64,000 bases of DNA from Siphonodentalium dalli (GCA_032622095.1 CP136063.1:205331934-205395933), one strand, 5' to 3'. Positions 37,009 to 49,520 are shown, numbered from the stretch's first letter. Made by a program: numbers and translations. Notes: generated from the sequence alone by a model not told the origin.

Positions 37009-37391
37009 TTTTAACACGTTTTTATTTTTTGTCAGCCCAGTAAAAATTCTAACGATTGTCTCCGATAATGAGCGTCCATACTTTCAATTTCCAAATCGAT
37101 TGTTCTATTTGTCAGCGTAAACCTGGTGGATTCGTTCGTTGGTTTCCACGACTGCGTGCAATACAAATAATGGTGGTTGCAAGGTTTTCTTTTGCCTTCT
37201 AAGCAGTAGATAGTAAAGAGCTTTCTCAATTATGATAATTTGTACTCATTTTCATCGTTTAACTGAGTGGATGCTTGTATGGAGTTTCCCGATGCATGTG
37301 GCACACAAGTGGTGGTCTTTCGGGTCTTTTTCTTGCTTGGTAAGCTGAATATTACCTTCGGAAAGTTTGAATAATTATTGGTTGTCAAATC

Positions 37392-37770
37392 TTTAATTAG
37401 TTCATACATGTATCTACACACCTAACATTCCATCTCCCACCCTCATCTTTAATTAGTTCATATATGTATCTACACACCTAGCATTCCATCTCCCACCACA
37501 CCTTTAATTAGTCCATAGGTGTATCTACACATCTAGCTCTCCGTCTACCATCCCACACCTTTAAAAATAAAATCCATACGTGCATCTACACATCTAGCTC
37601 TACATCTCCCACCCACACCTTTAATTAGTCCATACATGTTTCTACACATCTAGCACTCGATCTCACACCACACCTTTAATTAGTTCATATATGTATCTAC
37701 ACATCTAGCATTCCATCTCCCACCACACCTTTAATTAGTTCATATATGTATCTACACGTGTATCTACACA
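37392..37770. repeat. Minisatellite of about 60 bp, block 1
   Basis: The unit contains CACCTTTAATTAGTCCATAC, ATGTATCTACACATCTAGC and TCTCCATCTCCCACC. It continues after two insertions at 40713 and 42047. Confidence 0.85.
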
Positions 37771-38199
37771 TATGCAGTCAGATGCTCGTAGCCCGTTTAT
37801 ATATAACCATGGGTATATGTCAGATATAACCGAACAAAAAAAACGCCGTTCTTTTCACCGTGTATTTATCCATGGTGTGCGTGCCTGTGGTTGTCCGTAA
37901 CATGGTGCCCGGTGTTATTGCTTTGAAAGGTAATCATGTTCGACTGGTGTTTTCAGATTGGTAATATGAGATTAGCGGTTTCTATGTCTTGTCTGGTCAC
38001 ATTTACTGTGTGAACTTTGTCTGAAATAGACGCACTTTTTATACTAGAATTTGCGCAACAGGAGAGCAGGGAAATCGCACGTCCAGTTGGTTTAAGGGTT
38101 TTTAGAAAAAGTATTTATATGATATAGACAGAGACGTGACGACAGGGGTGGGGTTGGGATGTCTCACCCCCCAACTTTGGTCAAAATGTTCAACAGTTG

Positions 38200-39780
38200 G
38201 AAATTTCATACCTGCCAAAACATTTAATTAGTTGGAAATTTCACACCAACATTAAGTTGAAAATGTTCTTGTAGCTTGATTTTCAAACAAATTATTTGCA
38301 TATTTTCCTATTTTTGGTAAATATTTTGGACTGAAATGGTCATCAGTCGGAAATTTCCAACCTTAGGAGGGTGACAGGTTGGAAATTTCCAACACTTGGG
38401 ACAGTTTGTGTCCTGGTCCCTCCCCCGTGGCCAGTCAAAAACAATGCTAGTTAATTTAAGAAAACAATATTGTCATGCATTTGGTAAATATTGTCATTGG
38501 AATTGTCATCAGTTGAAATTTTCCAACCTAAGTGGGGGTGTCAGGTTTGAAATGTCCAACTCTAGGAAGGTTTGAGGCTAGTCTAGATGCTAGGATTTTG
38601 AGATTTTGTTGTTCAGAATAAAAAAAAATTGCCGACTATCGTTGTCATTGTCCATTCCCCCGTGGCCAATACAAAACTGCAAAACAATATTTTACTTCAT
38701 TTGGTCAAACTTGTGGACTGAAATAGTCATCAGTTGGAGAGTTTTTCAACCTGAGGGGGAGTATGAGGTTTGAAATTTCCAACACCAGGAAAGGTTCAAT
38801 TGAGGTCAGTCTAGATGCATGCTAGGATTTAATATTTTATAGTTTTAAAAATTTTCTCACACCGGGCCGAAGAACCATGGTCAACCCGGTGTGTCCCCGC
38901 CTCTTGCCCGTAGCCGTGGGAATTTGTCTGGAGTTAGACCATTAGATGTTATGATTTATGCAATTGTTCAGGTTAAACTATCTGAATTTTCAAACCTGGA
39001 ATATAGGTTTTTTTTTAAATATATATATATAGGATATTATGCGTGAGCACTGATGTAAGGGGGGTGGTGCAAATGGAATTTGTGTTTGGGGTGATTCTGA
39101 TTCAAGGGGGTGCAGTTGGAATTTCCCATGGTGGACACCCCCTAACGGAAACCATATAGCCACGTCCCTGGATATAGAGAGGCAAACAGAACGATGCCAT
39201 ATATATACAATATGCGGTTGCATCTAATTTGGATTTATTGGGATGTCTTTAGTGCACTTTTGTGGTTACGAGAGCTCATTTCCCCCTGATTTCTGTTCAA
39301 TATGTGGTCTTCTTCTTTAAAAGTTTTATATGATTTCAAACAGGGGTGTCACCAGGATATCCCCGACAGGGGGGCGGGCTTTATCTGGCGGGTTGACAAT
39401 TACATAACTCACCGACGGGGGTTGGCTATGACTCCCCGACAGGGCTGGGATGTAGCCCCTGACCACCCCCCCCCCCCGTGCCACCCAACATAACTTAGTA
39501 TCGATTATTTAGAATAGGGTGTCAAGTACGGACTTGCCGACAGGGGTGGTTATACACTTTCTTAGTGACGAATTCGTTGTTTTTAGACCAACATTTGCAT
39601 ATTTCCCTTTCATTTGCAAAATTATGGACTCAAATGGCCATCAGTTGGCAATTTTGAAACCTATGGGTGAGTGTCCGGTTAATAATTTCCCAGAATTGGA
39701 AAACTTGAGGCCGGTCTATGCTATAGGATTGTCAAATGTTCATGTTCATATTTCAAAAAATTTCTCACATCGGGCCTAAC
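38200..39780. repeat. Degenerate tandem repeats of roughly 200 bp
   Basis: At least four diverged copies of a unit with GTCATCAGTTGGAAATTTCC-like, AACCTGAGGGGGAGT-like, GGTTTGAAATTTCCAACAC-like and GTCTAGATGCTAGGATTT-like parts, plus C-rich and G-rich runs. No coding frame. Confidence 0.6.
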
Positions 39781-39961
39781 CATCGGCCGACCCGTGTGTT
39801 CTGTGGCCTTGCCAGTAGTTACTCGCTAATTAATTTAAGAAAAAATAGATCGGGGTGTAAATTTGTGTGGTGTTATACCACTAGATGTTAAGATGTTTTA
39901 ATCTCATACTGGGCCGAACCATCTTTTTCACCCCCCCCCCCCCGCACGACAAGTGGCCACA

Positions 39962-40230
39962 GTATCAGTATCAGTATCATTTATTTCGAAACAAGTCATC
40001 CGACTTTTTGTTCCGATTTGAAACATGGATATAAATTATAACGTAATCATAAACACAATATGTTAAAATCACTCATCGTACTCATATTTCTGGCTATAGA
40101 AATATGAGTCAAACAGTTCTTTGAACTGCGTCAGGTTGACGGATGAAACAATCATCTCTGGTAAATTGTTCCATGGTATAACAACTCTCTGTTTCATTTT
40201 GAATAGTCTACCATCTGGTAGTCTGTGAGG
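39962..40230 (-). mobile_element. LINE 3' end (CR1/L2/jockey type)
   Basis: On the minus strand the frame reads FPHRLPDGRLFKMKQRVVIP, then WNNLPEMIVSSVNLTQFKEL and FDSYF to a stop. The R-V-V-x-x-WN-x-LP-x-x-V-x-x-x-S-x-x-x-FK-x-x-x-D pattern is the usual C-terminus of jockey/CR1-like reverse transcriptases. The copy ends in a short microsatellite (TACTGA)n, also typical. It lies within the 2.9 kb element 37775-40711. Confidence 0.65.
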
Positions 40231-40712
40231 GAACATTTGGGAAAAATCAAGGGGGGTGCAAATTGATTTACGCAAACTTATGAGTTTGGTGTGGTTCAAT
40301 GAGGTGGGGTGCAGTTGGAAATTCCAAGGTGGAGACCACCCCAACGAAAACCCTCTAACCAAGTCTCGAGTGCCAAATATCCCACACTCAATCAGGGGTG
40401 CCTCTCGCAACTTTAGTTTCTGCCCTCGGCATAGGCTTATTTGTTTCTTATCCGATAATACACTTCACCGGCGGCAATGTATTAACCATACTCTGAAATA
40501 AAACGCTTCCGTGACGATCACACGATAAAGTCGTGCTGCAAGTAAGACGATAATTGTGTTGTAGAAATGATAAGGAAGACCGATTGTCAAATAATTCAAC
40601 ATCAAAATACACAGGGCAAGACTTATCGATCCAAACTGTGGAGTGTGTTTTCGTTGTGTATTTTCGCATATACCCATGGTTATATATAAACGGGCTACGA
40701 GCATCTGACTGC

Positions 40713-40892
40713 TAGTCTCCCACCCACACCTTTAATTAGTCCATACATGTATCTACGCAACTATCTCTCCACCCGCCCCCATCCACACCTTTAATTAGTC
40801 CATACATGCATCTACACATCTAGCTCTTAACCCCCCCCCCCCATCCACACCTTTAATTAGTCCATACATGCATCTACACATCTAGCTCTCAA
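40713..40892. repeat. Same minisatellite, block 2
   Basis: Three units (CACCTTTAATTAGTCCATAC, TCTACACATCTAGCTCT) between the 2.9 kb TIR element and the LINE. Confidence 0.85.
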
Positions 40893-42046
40893 AGTTCAAA
40901 GTTCAATGTTTATTTACTCAAATCACAGTATGTGATGCATGAGACATTTATAATTATACAGTGCATGACATGGCATTGGTGTAATAATCAAAGTCGACAA
41001 CAACAAAAATGGTTGTGATAAAAACGTATTCTATACGCACATAGTGTGCGAATGGGATGGTGGGGTTGATAAGGTCAGCGGTGATCCAAAATAATTTCGA
41101 AGATTTTCGATGAATCCGCATAGCTTATAGAAGCATACATTGTTTTTTGGGTTCATTATATTTATGAAATTATGAAAAAAAAATTGTTCTGTCAAGTGTA
41201 AGGGTAAAATTCGTCTCCGGAGTGAGTTCAATTGGTTACAGTCCATTATGTAGTGATATTCATTCCCTATTTCGCTCTTATTACACAGCATGCATGTTCT
41301 CAGTTGGTAATCAATCTTGTACCATGATCCAGTTTCTACGGGGAGGTGATGATTTGAACATCTGAATTTAGCTAAAATAACTGCCTGTTTTGGTGGAGAT
41401 CGGATAAATATTTTTCTTGTGCGAATTTATATTTTATGATTCGATCATTTCGACACTTATTCATAGAGTTAATCTCGTTTCTCCACTGTTTTTGACATTT
41501 ATTTTCCAGAGCTTGTCGTGTGATATTTTTAACCGACTTCGGGTAAATTTCGTGTATAAACTGGTTGGTCCAGATGTCGGGCAGTTCTAATTCTCCTAAT
41601 GACGTCTGGATGTAATTGACCCAGGGATGAGTGTAAGTTCCACTCTCAGATTTTTGGAGTAAATAATTATACAGCAGTTTGTTAATTTTTTGTTTGTCTG
41701 ACATAACTACATTAGCCCAGTATGTTAACATTCTACATTTTATGTCAATAATTAAAGGATATACTCCTGTTTCTCCATATACCATCATACTTGGTGTGCT
41801 TGGTTTTAACCCTAAAACATACTTGAGAAATTTTAATTGGATCTTTTCTAAATCTGCGACGTGCTGGTAACCCCAGACTTCATATCCATATAATAGTATT
41901 GGTTTTACAGTCTTGGAAAAAAGTTCTATTTGAATGTCTATCGATAAATTTAGTTCTTTCGCCTTATGTAGTAGGCCAAACATGGCCCGATTGCCTATTG
42001 CTATATTTTGCTTCACGCTTTTGAGAAAGAACAATATTTACTTAGT
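40893..42046 (-). mobile_element. 5'-truncated LINE inserted in a minisatellite
   Basis: The minus-strand frame 42034-41372 encodes the region after the polymerase domain (IDIQIELFSKTVKPILLYGY, EVWGYQHVADLEKIQLKFL). A second frame, 41350-41031, carries LAKFRCSNHHLPVETG and the zinc knuckle CMLCNKSEIGNEYHYIMDC. A one-base frameshift near 41385 separates them, so the copy is dead. The 3' end has a duplicated TTGAACTTTGAACTTTG. Both flanks are the same ~60-bp minisatellite, so insertion into it is clear, but the target-site duplication cannot be told from the tandem repeat. Confidence 0.8.
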
Positions 42047-42330
42047 CCAGACATGCATCTACACATCTAGCTCTCCGCCTCAAACGCACACCTTAAATTA
42101 GTCCATACGTGTATCTACATTCTAGCTCTCCATTTCCCACCCGCACCTTTAATTAGTCCATACGTGTATCTACACATCTAGCTCTCCGTTTCCCACCCAC
42201 ACATTTAATTAGTCCATACATGTATCTACACATCAAGCTCTCCATCTCCCACCCACACCTTTATTAGTCCACACATGTATATACACATCTAGCTCTCAAT
42301 CTCCAAGCCCAGACCTTTCTCTGTCACTCT
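42047..42330. repeat. Same minisatellite, block 3
   Basis: About five units (CATCTACACATCTAGCTCTC, ACACCTTTAATTAGTCCAT) after the LINE. They drift out of register near 42320. Confidence 0.85.
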
Positions 42331-43500
42331 AGATCCTCTAACCGACTCTCAAATATATGCCACTATTTAGCATGTACTGTAACTTACAGAATACACATAG
42401 TCATTTCACAGCACACGTACCTCGAGCAGATAGATGTCCAGAATTAATCTCAACCGATAAGAAGCACACATAATTCAATGTTATGTGGCATACATTATGC
42501 AAAGATATCGTCAAGCGAGCTATTTGATATGTTCTTTAATGGAAATATTTTTTGTAAACAGGTATTCTTGCCAAGAAATGTTTTGTTATGAATAATTCCC
42601 ATTGACCCATATTTACATATTGATTCTTTTGAAATTTCAAGGAGCTTCCCGTCTGGAAAATAAACCGCTCAATACTGGTCTGTGTCTGGATATATCGCTG
42701 TAGCATGCGTATTGATGTATAATGTTTGACAATGCAATTCATTATTAAAATGTATACAATGAGAATAAAAATATAGCTTGAATTTATGTTCCACACATGT
42801 ATGTGTGATCGTTGTGACTCTGCTTTATGACGTCACATAGAATTAGGACCGTGTTCAACCTACATGTAAATAACGATATAGATTCGATCAACCCAACAAT
42901 CCTCAACCAGGCTGGAGTAACACTTTCGATTAACTGGAAGTGAATTGAACTAAACAGGTTTCGTGGGAGACGGTTATGTATACATTAGCGAACCGCGAAT
43001 CGCTAGTATAATTATGTTTCTTGGTATAATTTGTTTACAACCCACACTAGCATTCTTATGAAATTGGTTTCGATCACAGACGATTGTCAACAAACAAGAA
43101 TACTGAACTCAAATCTAATAACTGGTCGATAAATATAAGTTCCATTTAATGCATGGACACAGAGCATTTTATAACGTCTTATAAATTCCACATTTTATAA
43201 GTAACCGTAATGTGCAGGTTGTGCACACAACAATTGATAATGTAAACATGTTTGCTGGGGTTTATCAAGGTTGCAGTCGCTGGGCCACATCAGTTTTATT
43301 TGTCAATTATGTGAATCAGGCTCCACTCGGAAGCCTTTATTCAGCGGTGTATGAACGGGCCTGCAGCAAGGCCCATTGGTGTTCCTTTGTGCGTACACAT
43401 TTTGATTTTTTTAAACATTTTGATTTAAAAAATAATGTTTTTTTGTTTGTTTTTTTTTAGACTGAACTCAAATTAAAGATGACTTGTCTTATTGGACACA
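42331..43500. other. Intronic stretch without supported genes
   Basis: A donor-like GAG|GTACGTG near 42419 on the minus strand lacks a convincing exon. The plus-strand frame at 43212-43460 has no supporting motif. Confidence 0.35.
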
Positions 43501-43518
43501 ATAAAACACCATATATGT

Positions 43519-43615
43519 ACCAGTATCCCATAGGGAGCCTCGCATATATAAGATAATACATTGGACTAGCAATAATTACCTTGACCTTGTAAGCCAGTGG
43601 ATTATCTTATATATA
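43519..43615. repeat. Diverged hairpin-module remnants
   Basis: Half arms (GGGAGCCTCGCATATATAAG, GGATTATCTTATATATATA) of the hairpin module lie before the RTE-like tail. A further remnant (ATATAAGAGAATGCACTAGC) lies just after it near 44210. Confidence 0.55.
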
Positions 43616-43619
43616 TATA

Positions 43620-44165
43620 TACTAGCCGATGAGCCCGACGTTGTCCGGGCTATTCAAAAAACAAATTTCAAGTCGAAAGCTCCACCCGCTTCCGAGATCT
43701 GGTCTGAAAACCAAATTTCAAGTCGATAGCTCTACCCGTTTCCGATATCTGGTCTGCGCATGCGCGAAGCTGGCGTCGCACGGGCTCGGCGACCCGATAA
43801 AATTCGTATCCGGGGCAAGATACATTCACATACCAAATTTCAAGTCGATAGCTCCACCCGTTTCCGAGATCTCGTCTGCGCATGCGCGAAGCTGGCGTCG
43901 CACGGGCTCGGCGACCCGATAAAATTCTTATCCGGGGCAAGATACATTCACATAGCAAATTTCAAGTCGATAGCTCCGCCCGTTTCCGAGATCTCGTCTG
44001 CGCATGCGCTGCACGGGCGTCGCACGGGCTCGCCAATACGACAACGACCACCGCCTGGTCAAACTACACTCACGTACCAAGTTTCGTCCCGATCGGTCAA
44101 GAATCGTAGATTTGTATTAATGACAGACAGACAAACAAACATACAGACAGAGGTCTTCAAAATAT
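43620..44165 (+). mobile_element. RTE/SINE-like 3' region with internal tandem repeat
   Basis: Three copies of a unit of about 123 bp (CAAATTTCAAGTCGATAGCT, CCACCCGTTTCCGAGATC, TGCGCATGCGCGAAGCTGGC) are followed by CCAAGTTTCGTCCCGATCGG and a GACAGACAGACAAACAAACA tail, then (AT)n. That order (TTTCRTCC-GATC block, then a CAGA tail) is typical of RTE-related LINE/SINE 3' ends in invertebrates. It is GC-richer than its surroundings. Confidence 0.6.
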
Positions 44166-45190
44166 ATATGAGATATATATATATATATATATATATATGT
44201 GAGGCTCCATATAAGAGAATGCACTAGCACATGATCTTTAATGCTGCACAAGCCCAGCTCCCGTCAAGAAAGGGTCAGCCTGTTAATTGCACATTCCTGT
44301 ACATCTATCTCGTTCTTAAACCCGATAATTATCTACGTAGCACTTCCTCTTTCCGCTTCATACATCTCCCAATACCATATATATTTACCTATTTTGTTTT
44401 TCGTTCAATTATAATATTTCCTCAATTTCAAACAGAGCTATTATTATGCCATAACCTGACGTAACTGGCTCATCCCATCTCGGGAGAAACAAGAAAATAA
44501 AATATATGTTTGCTGTCTCAGACCATTCTCTAAGCACCGTGTCCCATCACACGTGTTAAAAACCCGTCCGGAACGATAATTAAATAACCATTGTTTGATG
44601 CATACATTTCTGATCTTCTATTCACAAATATCAATGATTTATTGGGACAGTACAATCGCACCTTTACCATGGAATATATACACAACTATATTAAGTGTTT
44701 GCATGTCTACTTGACACGTCGTGTTTTGGAATTGAACGTATCCTGGTGGGGTGGATTGCCGTTTGCAAGAAAGACAAGCTGATATGTCGATTGCACGTTT
44801 TACATTCTCGTGGATGGGGTGTTGTTGAAAGTAGTGTTCTCGAAAACGACATAACATAATTTCTGTATATATGTCATATTTCACATATTTTATTTTTCAT
44901 GGAATAAATACTTTTTAAACTAAGACAGCCAATGAACAATATGTGATGGTATGTGTTGCAGAGAAGGCTGGTTTTCCTTTCAGGATAATTTATTCTACAA
45001 AACAGCTTAGACCAAACTGGAACAAATGAACGGATATTATGCAGTTCAGTTCTCATCGTCCTCAAAAACACAAACAAGACTAGCATTTACTTGATCCAGA
45101 ACAAATTCCTGACTCCGATACATTCACCACTTTACCACCCTCCCATCCTTGAGAGGAAGATTGTGATTCTCAACTGTTATAGTTTCTAAT

Positions 45191-45712
45191 AGATCATGCC
45201 ATGAATCTCTACTCTGACCAACGCCCGTAGAGATAATATTCCACCAGTAAAAAACCTTGGAACTTTTGAAGTTTCGACAGGTAACCTTATAAAGTCGAAA
45301 AAATAACGCGGGGAATATATTTCGTAGTTATTATCTGTTCCTTAATAATGTACTTCACTGTAGGTGAATGTCCCAACTCAAAATTGCATGTGTTTCTCTG
45401 ACTTATGTGAGCAAATATCACAATAAACATTAAATTAATTACCAGGGATTAATTCCATAAGTGTAAGCGACGCAAAGCAAAATCGCTCACATATTCAGTT
45501 AAATTGGGTAAGTTCGAGTTGGGAACTTCATCTGCAGTGAAGTACATTATTAAGGAACATACATGTATAATAACTAAGAATTATATTTCCCGCGTTATTA
45601 ATTCGACTGTATAAGGTTCCCTGTCAAAACTTCAAAAAGTTCCAAGGTTTTGTACTGTTGGAATATGATCTCTACGGGCGTTAGTCAGAGTAGCGATTCA
45701 TAGCCTGATCTA
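45191..45712. mobile_element. 522-bp foldback MITE, uninterrupted copy
   Basis: The ends ATCATGCCATGAATCTCTAC and the inverse of GTAGCGATTCATAGCCTGAT pair, and pairing continues through CTTATAAAGTCGAA and GTACTTCACTGTAGGTGAA. A second copy, split by a TTAA MITE, is at 51256-52133. It contains one TTAA at 45342. Confidence 0.8.
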
Positions 45713-46319
45713 AGTTTCTAACTGTTATGACATTTCGAGACAAAAAACCCTATATTTTGGAGCAGGAGATTTTGAAACTATAATTTTATACTTCAAACTA
45801 AATATTGGTTGGAAAATTGAAACGTTGTAACAATATTGAACAACTTCCAGCATAAACTTCCCAACTGCTGCTGTTTCCTCCCTACATAGAATTCCCAACC
45901 ATTGAACATTTTATCAGGAAGTTGTCTGATTCTCACATGGTTCGGATGTCCTATACATGTATTAACCCGGCAAAATGTCAGTTTGAAAAATATAACGATG
46001 CTTCTAAATAGCTACACTTTGTCCACCAAGGTCCTGGTCAGCCCAACAATTCACCATCCTCCTCAACACCACAACGCGATATAGTAGGACCGACTTGGGC
46101 ATAGTATTATATGTCACTTCGTTCCGTTACTCTCTTCTAGCAGCAAGAAAGTTTCATTTTTTAAGAGATTGAGAAAAATAAGGGTGCTTCGTAAAACACG
46201 TAGCATAGTTTGCCCCACCAATGATCCCGGTTACTCAGCAAGCACCTCCCACCCAAAATACTACAATACAGTACATTATAATTTAAACAGTTGACCAGTT
46301 TGGTGTTGTATATTCCTAC

Positions 46320-46493
46320 CTTCCGTTGCCCTCCTCCAGCAGAGAAATCATCCTGCCCAAAAAGAATTCTCGTATCAATGTTTTGCATATCATCGGCACG
46401 TTTGCTTGGGACTCCTGGTCCGTGTTGTCTGAGTCGCCTTTGTTTATACTTCTCAAACTCCGGTGGAGTACCCGGCGGCCAAGTATAAGCCAT
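46320..46493 (-). CDS. First coding exon of a five-exon hydrophilic protein gene
   Basis: This exon encodes 58 residues starting MAYTWPPGTPPEFEKYKQRR and ending GGGQRK. The ATG at 46493 has a good initiation context (G at -3, G at +4). The exon ends exactly at a donor reading AAG|GTAGGAATA, phase 0. The peptide is proline-rich at the start, then basic and hydrophilic, with no signal peptide or membrane segment. Upstream (46494-46600, read on the minus strand) is more GC-rich and could be 5' UTR or promoter, but I see no clear TATA box. The next exon that fits in phase is at 32843, across a 13.5 kb intron full of repeats. I do not recognise the family. The start is chosen because it is the only in-frame ATG before the conserved-looking stretch. 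Confidence 0.6.
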
Positions 46494-46499
46494 TTCACG

Positions 46500-47850
46500 A
46501 TCCTTTTAACGTCCGAGTGTCCAAACACAACACCGAAAACACGAACTCTCGTTATTTCGTGCACACTCAGTACACAACGTGCAGACCGCTACCAATGGCA
46601 ACTAAGTAAACTACACCTAAGTGAGTTGCAGGCGAGGACTGATAAAGAACACAGTTTGCCTTTCACTGTACGGTGATAGACCAGAGTACCCTTTGTGTAA
46701 ACTTCATAGGTCTCGTACAAGAAATCTTTTCATCGGGTTCAATGAAAACCAAGTCCAATAATCGTTCCGGGAGGCACTTCCTTTCAGTGGTGTTTATGGA
46801 CTAACAGTTGACATTGAAATGGCATGGTTTAACAAGTTTACGGTTTTAATTGAAACTGCCGTACAAGATGACCGTGTTTACATTTTAATGACAGGTCTGC
46901 TCGGGGAGTTGTGTCGACAAATACCAGGGTAAACAGAGACACTACTGCTCTGTTTTCGTTTCTGTTGTCAAGATAGTTAGAAAATTGTGATTGGAAATCA
47001 ATAACAATCGTTTGTATAATTTAGGAAATCATCATAAGCAATCACTGCGGAAGTCGTACCTAATATAATCGTCTTGTGCATTGTATAGTAAGAAACACGT
47101 TAACCCTTTCTATTTATCCCATGCAGTTATAAAAGTATACATTGGAACGGTTCATTATTTATTTGGAGAGATGTTAAGGTGATACAAACAGACGACAGAT
47201 AAATAAACGTGCAGAAGGAGTCATATTTATTGAGGGAAATATTTAGATAATAAGTTCAACCAACGTTGTTAAACTTATTATCTGAACTTTTCCTATGGGA
47301 TAACTACTCATCAACTGTGCATTAGTATAGAACGGGTTAAGGAAAATAAAAAAGGTTGTCCATCCTCACTATCTCTATTGCCTACACAAAGCATGCCTAA
47401 TAAACGTTACGTTTATTACGCCAATGTAGCTTTATTAGGTCAACGTAGCTTTATTAGGTTTGTACTACTTCCATGACGTAATTGTATATGCAAATTGCGC
47501 AGGTAACTAGGGACGTCAATCGACCTAAATGACGTCATTGTGATTATGGGACGTTTTTATCGTCCATATTTCACCGCAATTGATGCAAAATTCTTAAACG
47601 GATAGCCTATGTGTTTTCGCTCTAAACATCTATAAACCATTAGAACAAGATCAGCTTAGAATAACCCTTAACAAAAATCAACGAACTATTTCGCTCTAAG
47701 CTGCACTGCGGTTTTCCCACGTAATGAATGCTAATTAGTTTGCTTGACCTAATAAATGTAAGGGTGTCATAGAAGTAACGAATGTAAAACTGAGGAAAAT
47801 GACAGATTTACCTCACAGATGGAAAAGTTTGTGCGATGGATAAATATAAT
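46500..47850. other. Region upstream of the gene start
   Basis: The first 100-200 bases are probable 5' UTR/promoter of the minus-strand gene. The TTAA MITE 47105-47336 and a short tandem TTTATTAGGT motif near 47425-47460 follow. No other gene. Confidence 0.35.
47105..47336. mobile_element. TTAA-flanked MITE, second piggyBac-like family
   Basis: Ends CCCTTTCTATTTATCC and TTAGTATAGAACGGG, flanked by TTAA at 47101-47104 and 47337-47340. Internal sequence is shared with 9281-9527, 54900-55561 and 59541-59775. No hairpin module. Confidence 0.75.
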
Positions 47851-47851
47851 A

Positions 47852-47989
47852 TGTAGCTAATGTTGTCACTTCAACTGTTTATGTCCGCTCGGAGGATTTT
47901 GCATCTATTGGACTCGGCAGAGCCTCGCCCAGTTGATGCTCAAATCCCCCTCACGGACATAAACAGTTTAAGCGACGACACTAGCTACA
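47852..47989. repeat. 138-bp palindrome
   Basis: TGTAGCTAATGTTGTCACTT and its imperfect inverse pair at the ends. AACTGTTTATGTCCG / CGGACATAAACAGTT are exact. The centre (CTCGGCAGAGCCTCGCC) is GC-rich. Confidence 0.75.
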
Positions 47990-48243
47990 AATTCTATATG
48001 ATATATGGTTCCAACGAATAATGCTCAGTGCGGCATTAGACTTGCTATACAATTGACAAATGTCCGACATTCTGTTAAAAGTCACGTTTATGAAATAACG
48101 AGAATGTCCACAGATTACCAGCACAAAGATACAAATTTCTGGAACAATATTGGACATAAACTGAGCAGAGTAGATGGGTCCGGGGCAGGCAACGCTAAAT
48201 TTCTTAAAGATTGATTATCTCTTTAAATAACAAATTTTAAATA

Positions 48244-48697
48244 GTTGCGTGGGTATAAAATAATAGATATGAACTGAAGACATATGTACGGAAAAGCTTC
48301 TATCAATTAATATTGATTTTATTTCGAATATTAAATCGGGCCCATTTATGTTACTATTTTTAGAACCGACCATTCGGATGAGACCGTATTGCGATATAGA
48401 GCACTGGGCTGTTCCTACGGCTACGCAACGAATGTCAAATGTCACAGATTGGTTGTTTGTATTGTTTTGTTCCACAGATATAAGCGATAATGAGTATAAT
48501 TAACGTTTTTTTGTGACAAAATTGCACAATATAATTCCTGGTCTCTGTTAACAGTAACAACTATTATTCGTTAGCTGAACAAACACACCTTTTTAGACCA
48601 GAAAATATTCGAAATAAAATTAATATTAATCAATAGAAGCATTTCCGGACAGGAGTCTTCGATTCAAATCTAATATTTTATACACCGGTAACTATAT
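48244..48697. repeat. Inverted repeat of about 95 bp arms
   Basis: 48605-48697 (ATATTCGAAATAAAATTAAT onward) is the reverse complement of 48244-48340 with about 80% identity by eye, separated by 260 bp. Probably a MITE. The minus-strand frame across it is unlikely to be coding. Confidence 0.65.
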
Positions 48698-49459
48698 AAT
48701 ACATGTTTACAAAGAGATAATCCACCTTTAAGCCCATATGTATTTCAACGTACCATTATACAGCTGAGTTATGCTCTTTGTTTTTCACACACGCAAACGT
48801 CCGCCGGGTCCGCCCATTTATTTTTATTAAAATTTATTTAAAACCCCATAGTAGACCAGAGCGAATGTTAGTAAATAAGCTTCTCTTACCCGATAGAGCT
48901 ATGATAGAACTGAGAAATATTTTAAATACAAAAACAATTGTCATAGCAAATTCAAAACAATTGTCATAAATAAATGACAATAATTATTTAAAGTTTAACA
49001 GGCGAGCAGTCAACAGACGTATTTCCCGGTAGTATGCACATGATCAATTACTTGAATGAAATAGTCCGGCAGATATGGTGTCTATTTATGGAAGAGGTTA
49101 TTACCGAGCGTGTTTACGCGTGGCATTTATACACGCACAGAACGGACGGTCGCACATACGAGGTCACACACCAACATATTCTTGTGCAAATAGGTTAATA
49201 TTGGACCTAAATATTCACATATGTTCATAATGGACTTAGTTGATTCTGAAATAAGCCCACAGTGGACTTATGACCGTTATTCTATTTTATGGCACGGGCC
49301 TTATTGAAAACACATTATACATAATTTTCATCTGGTAAGTCGATTTAGGTTCATATAGTGCGTATATAAATATCAATGATATAAGCCTTATTTGTGTGGG
49401 TTTTTTAAAAATAAGTTCAATATGAGCGTATTTTCAGAACAAAAAAACAGCCTGGACTG

Positions 49460-49520
49460 GACACACACGCACACCCACACACACGCACACCCATCCCCAC
49501 ACACCCTCACACACACACAC
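49460..49520. repeat. (CA)n microsatellite
   Basis: Imperfect ACACAC tract with interruptions. Confidence 0.9.

Larger units (their letters stand above)
37775..40711. mobile_element. 2,937-bp element with 45-bp exact TIRs
   Basis: CAGTCAGATGCTCGTAGCCC plus 25 more bases at 37775-37819 is exactly inverted at 40667-40711. Both outer flanks are the same minisatellite. I see no transposase; the interior holds degenerate repeats and a LINE fragment. The minus-strand frames at 40448-40704 are short and unrecognised. No clear target duplication. Confidence 0.8.

Noticed and set aside
37032-37421. Two adjoining minus-strand frames of reasonable composition
   Set aside because: They need a frameshift to join, use non-ATG starts and lie at the edge of the minisatellite. 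I could not support an exon.
42420-42540. Minus-strand open stretch before GAG|GTACGTG
   Set aside because: No acceptor that gives a consistent phase and no protein-like composition.
43212-43460. 82-codon plus-strand frame
   Set aside because: No recognisable domain or splice context.
45107-45145. Minus-strand micro-exon before GATCAA|GTAAATG
   Set aside because: Phase is incompatible with the first exon, and a foldback MITE adjoins it.
48005-48214. 69-codon plus-strand frame with natural composition (NNAQCGIRLAIQLTNVRHSV)
   Set aside because: Also without an acceptor or homolog that I can name; left out rather than guessed.
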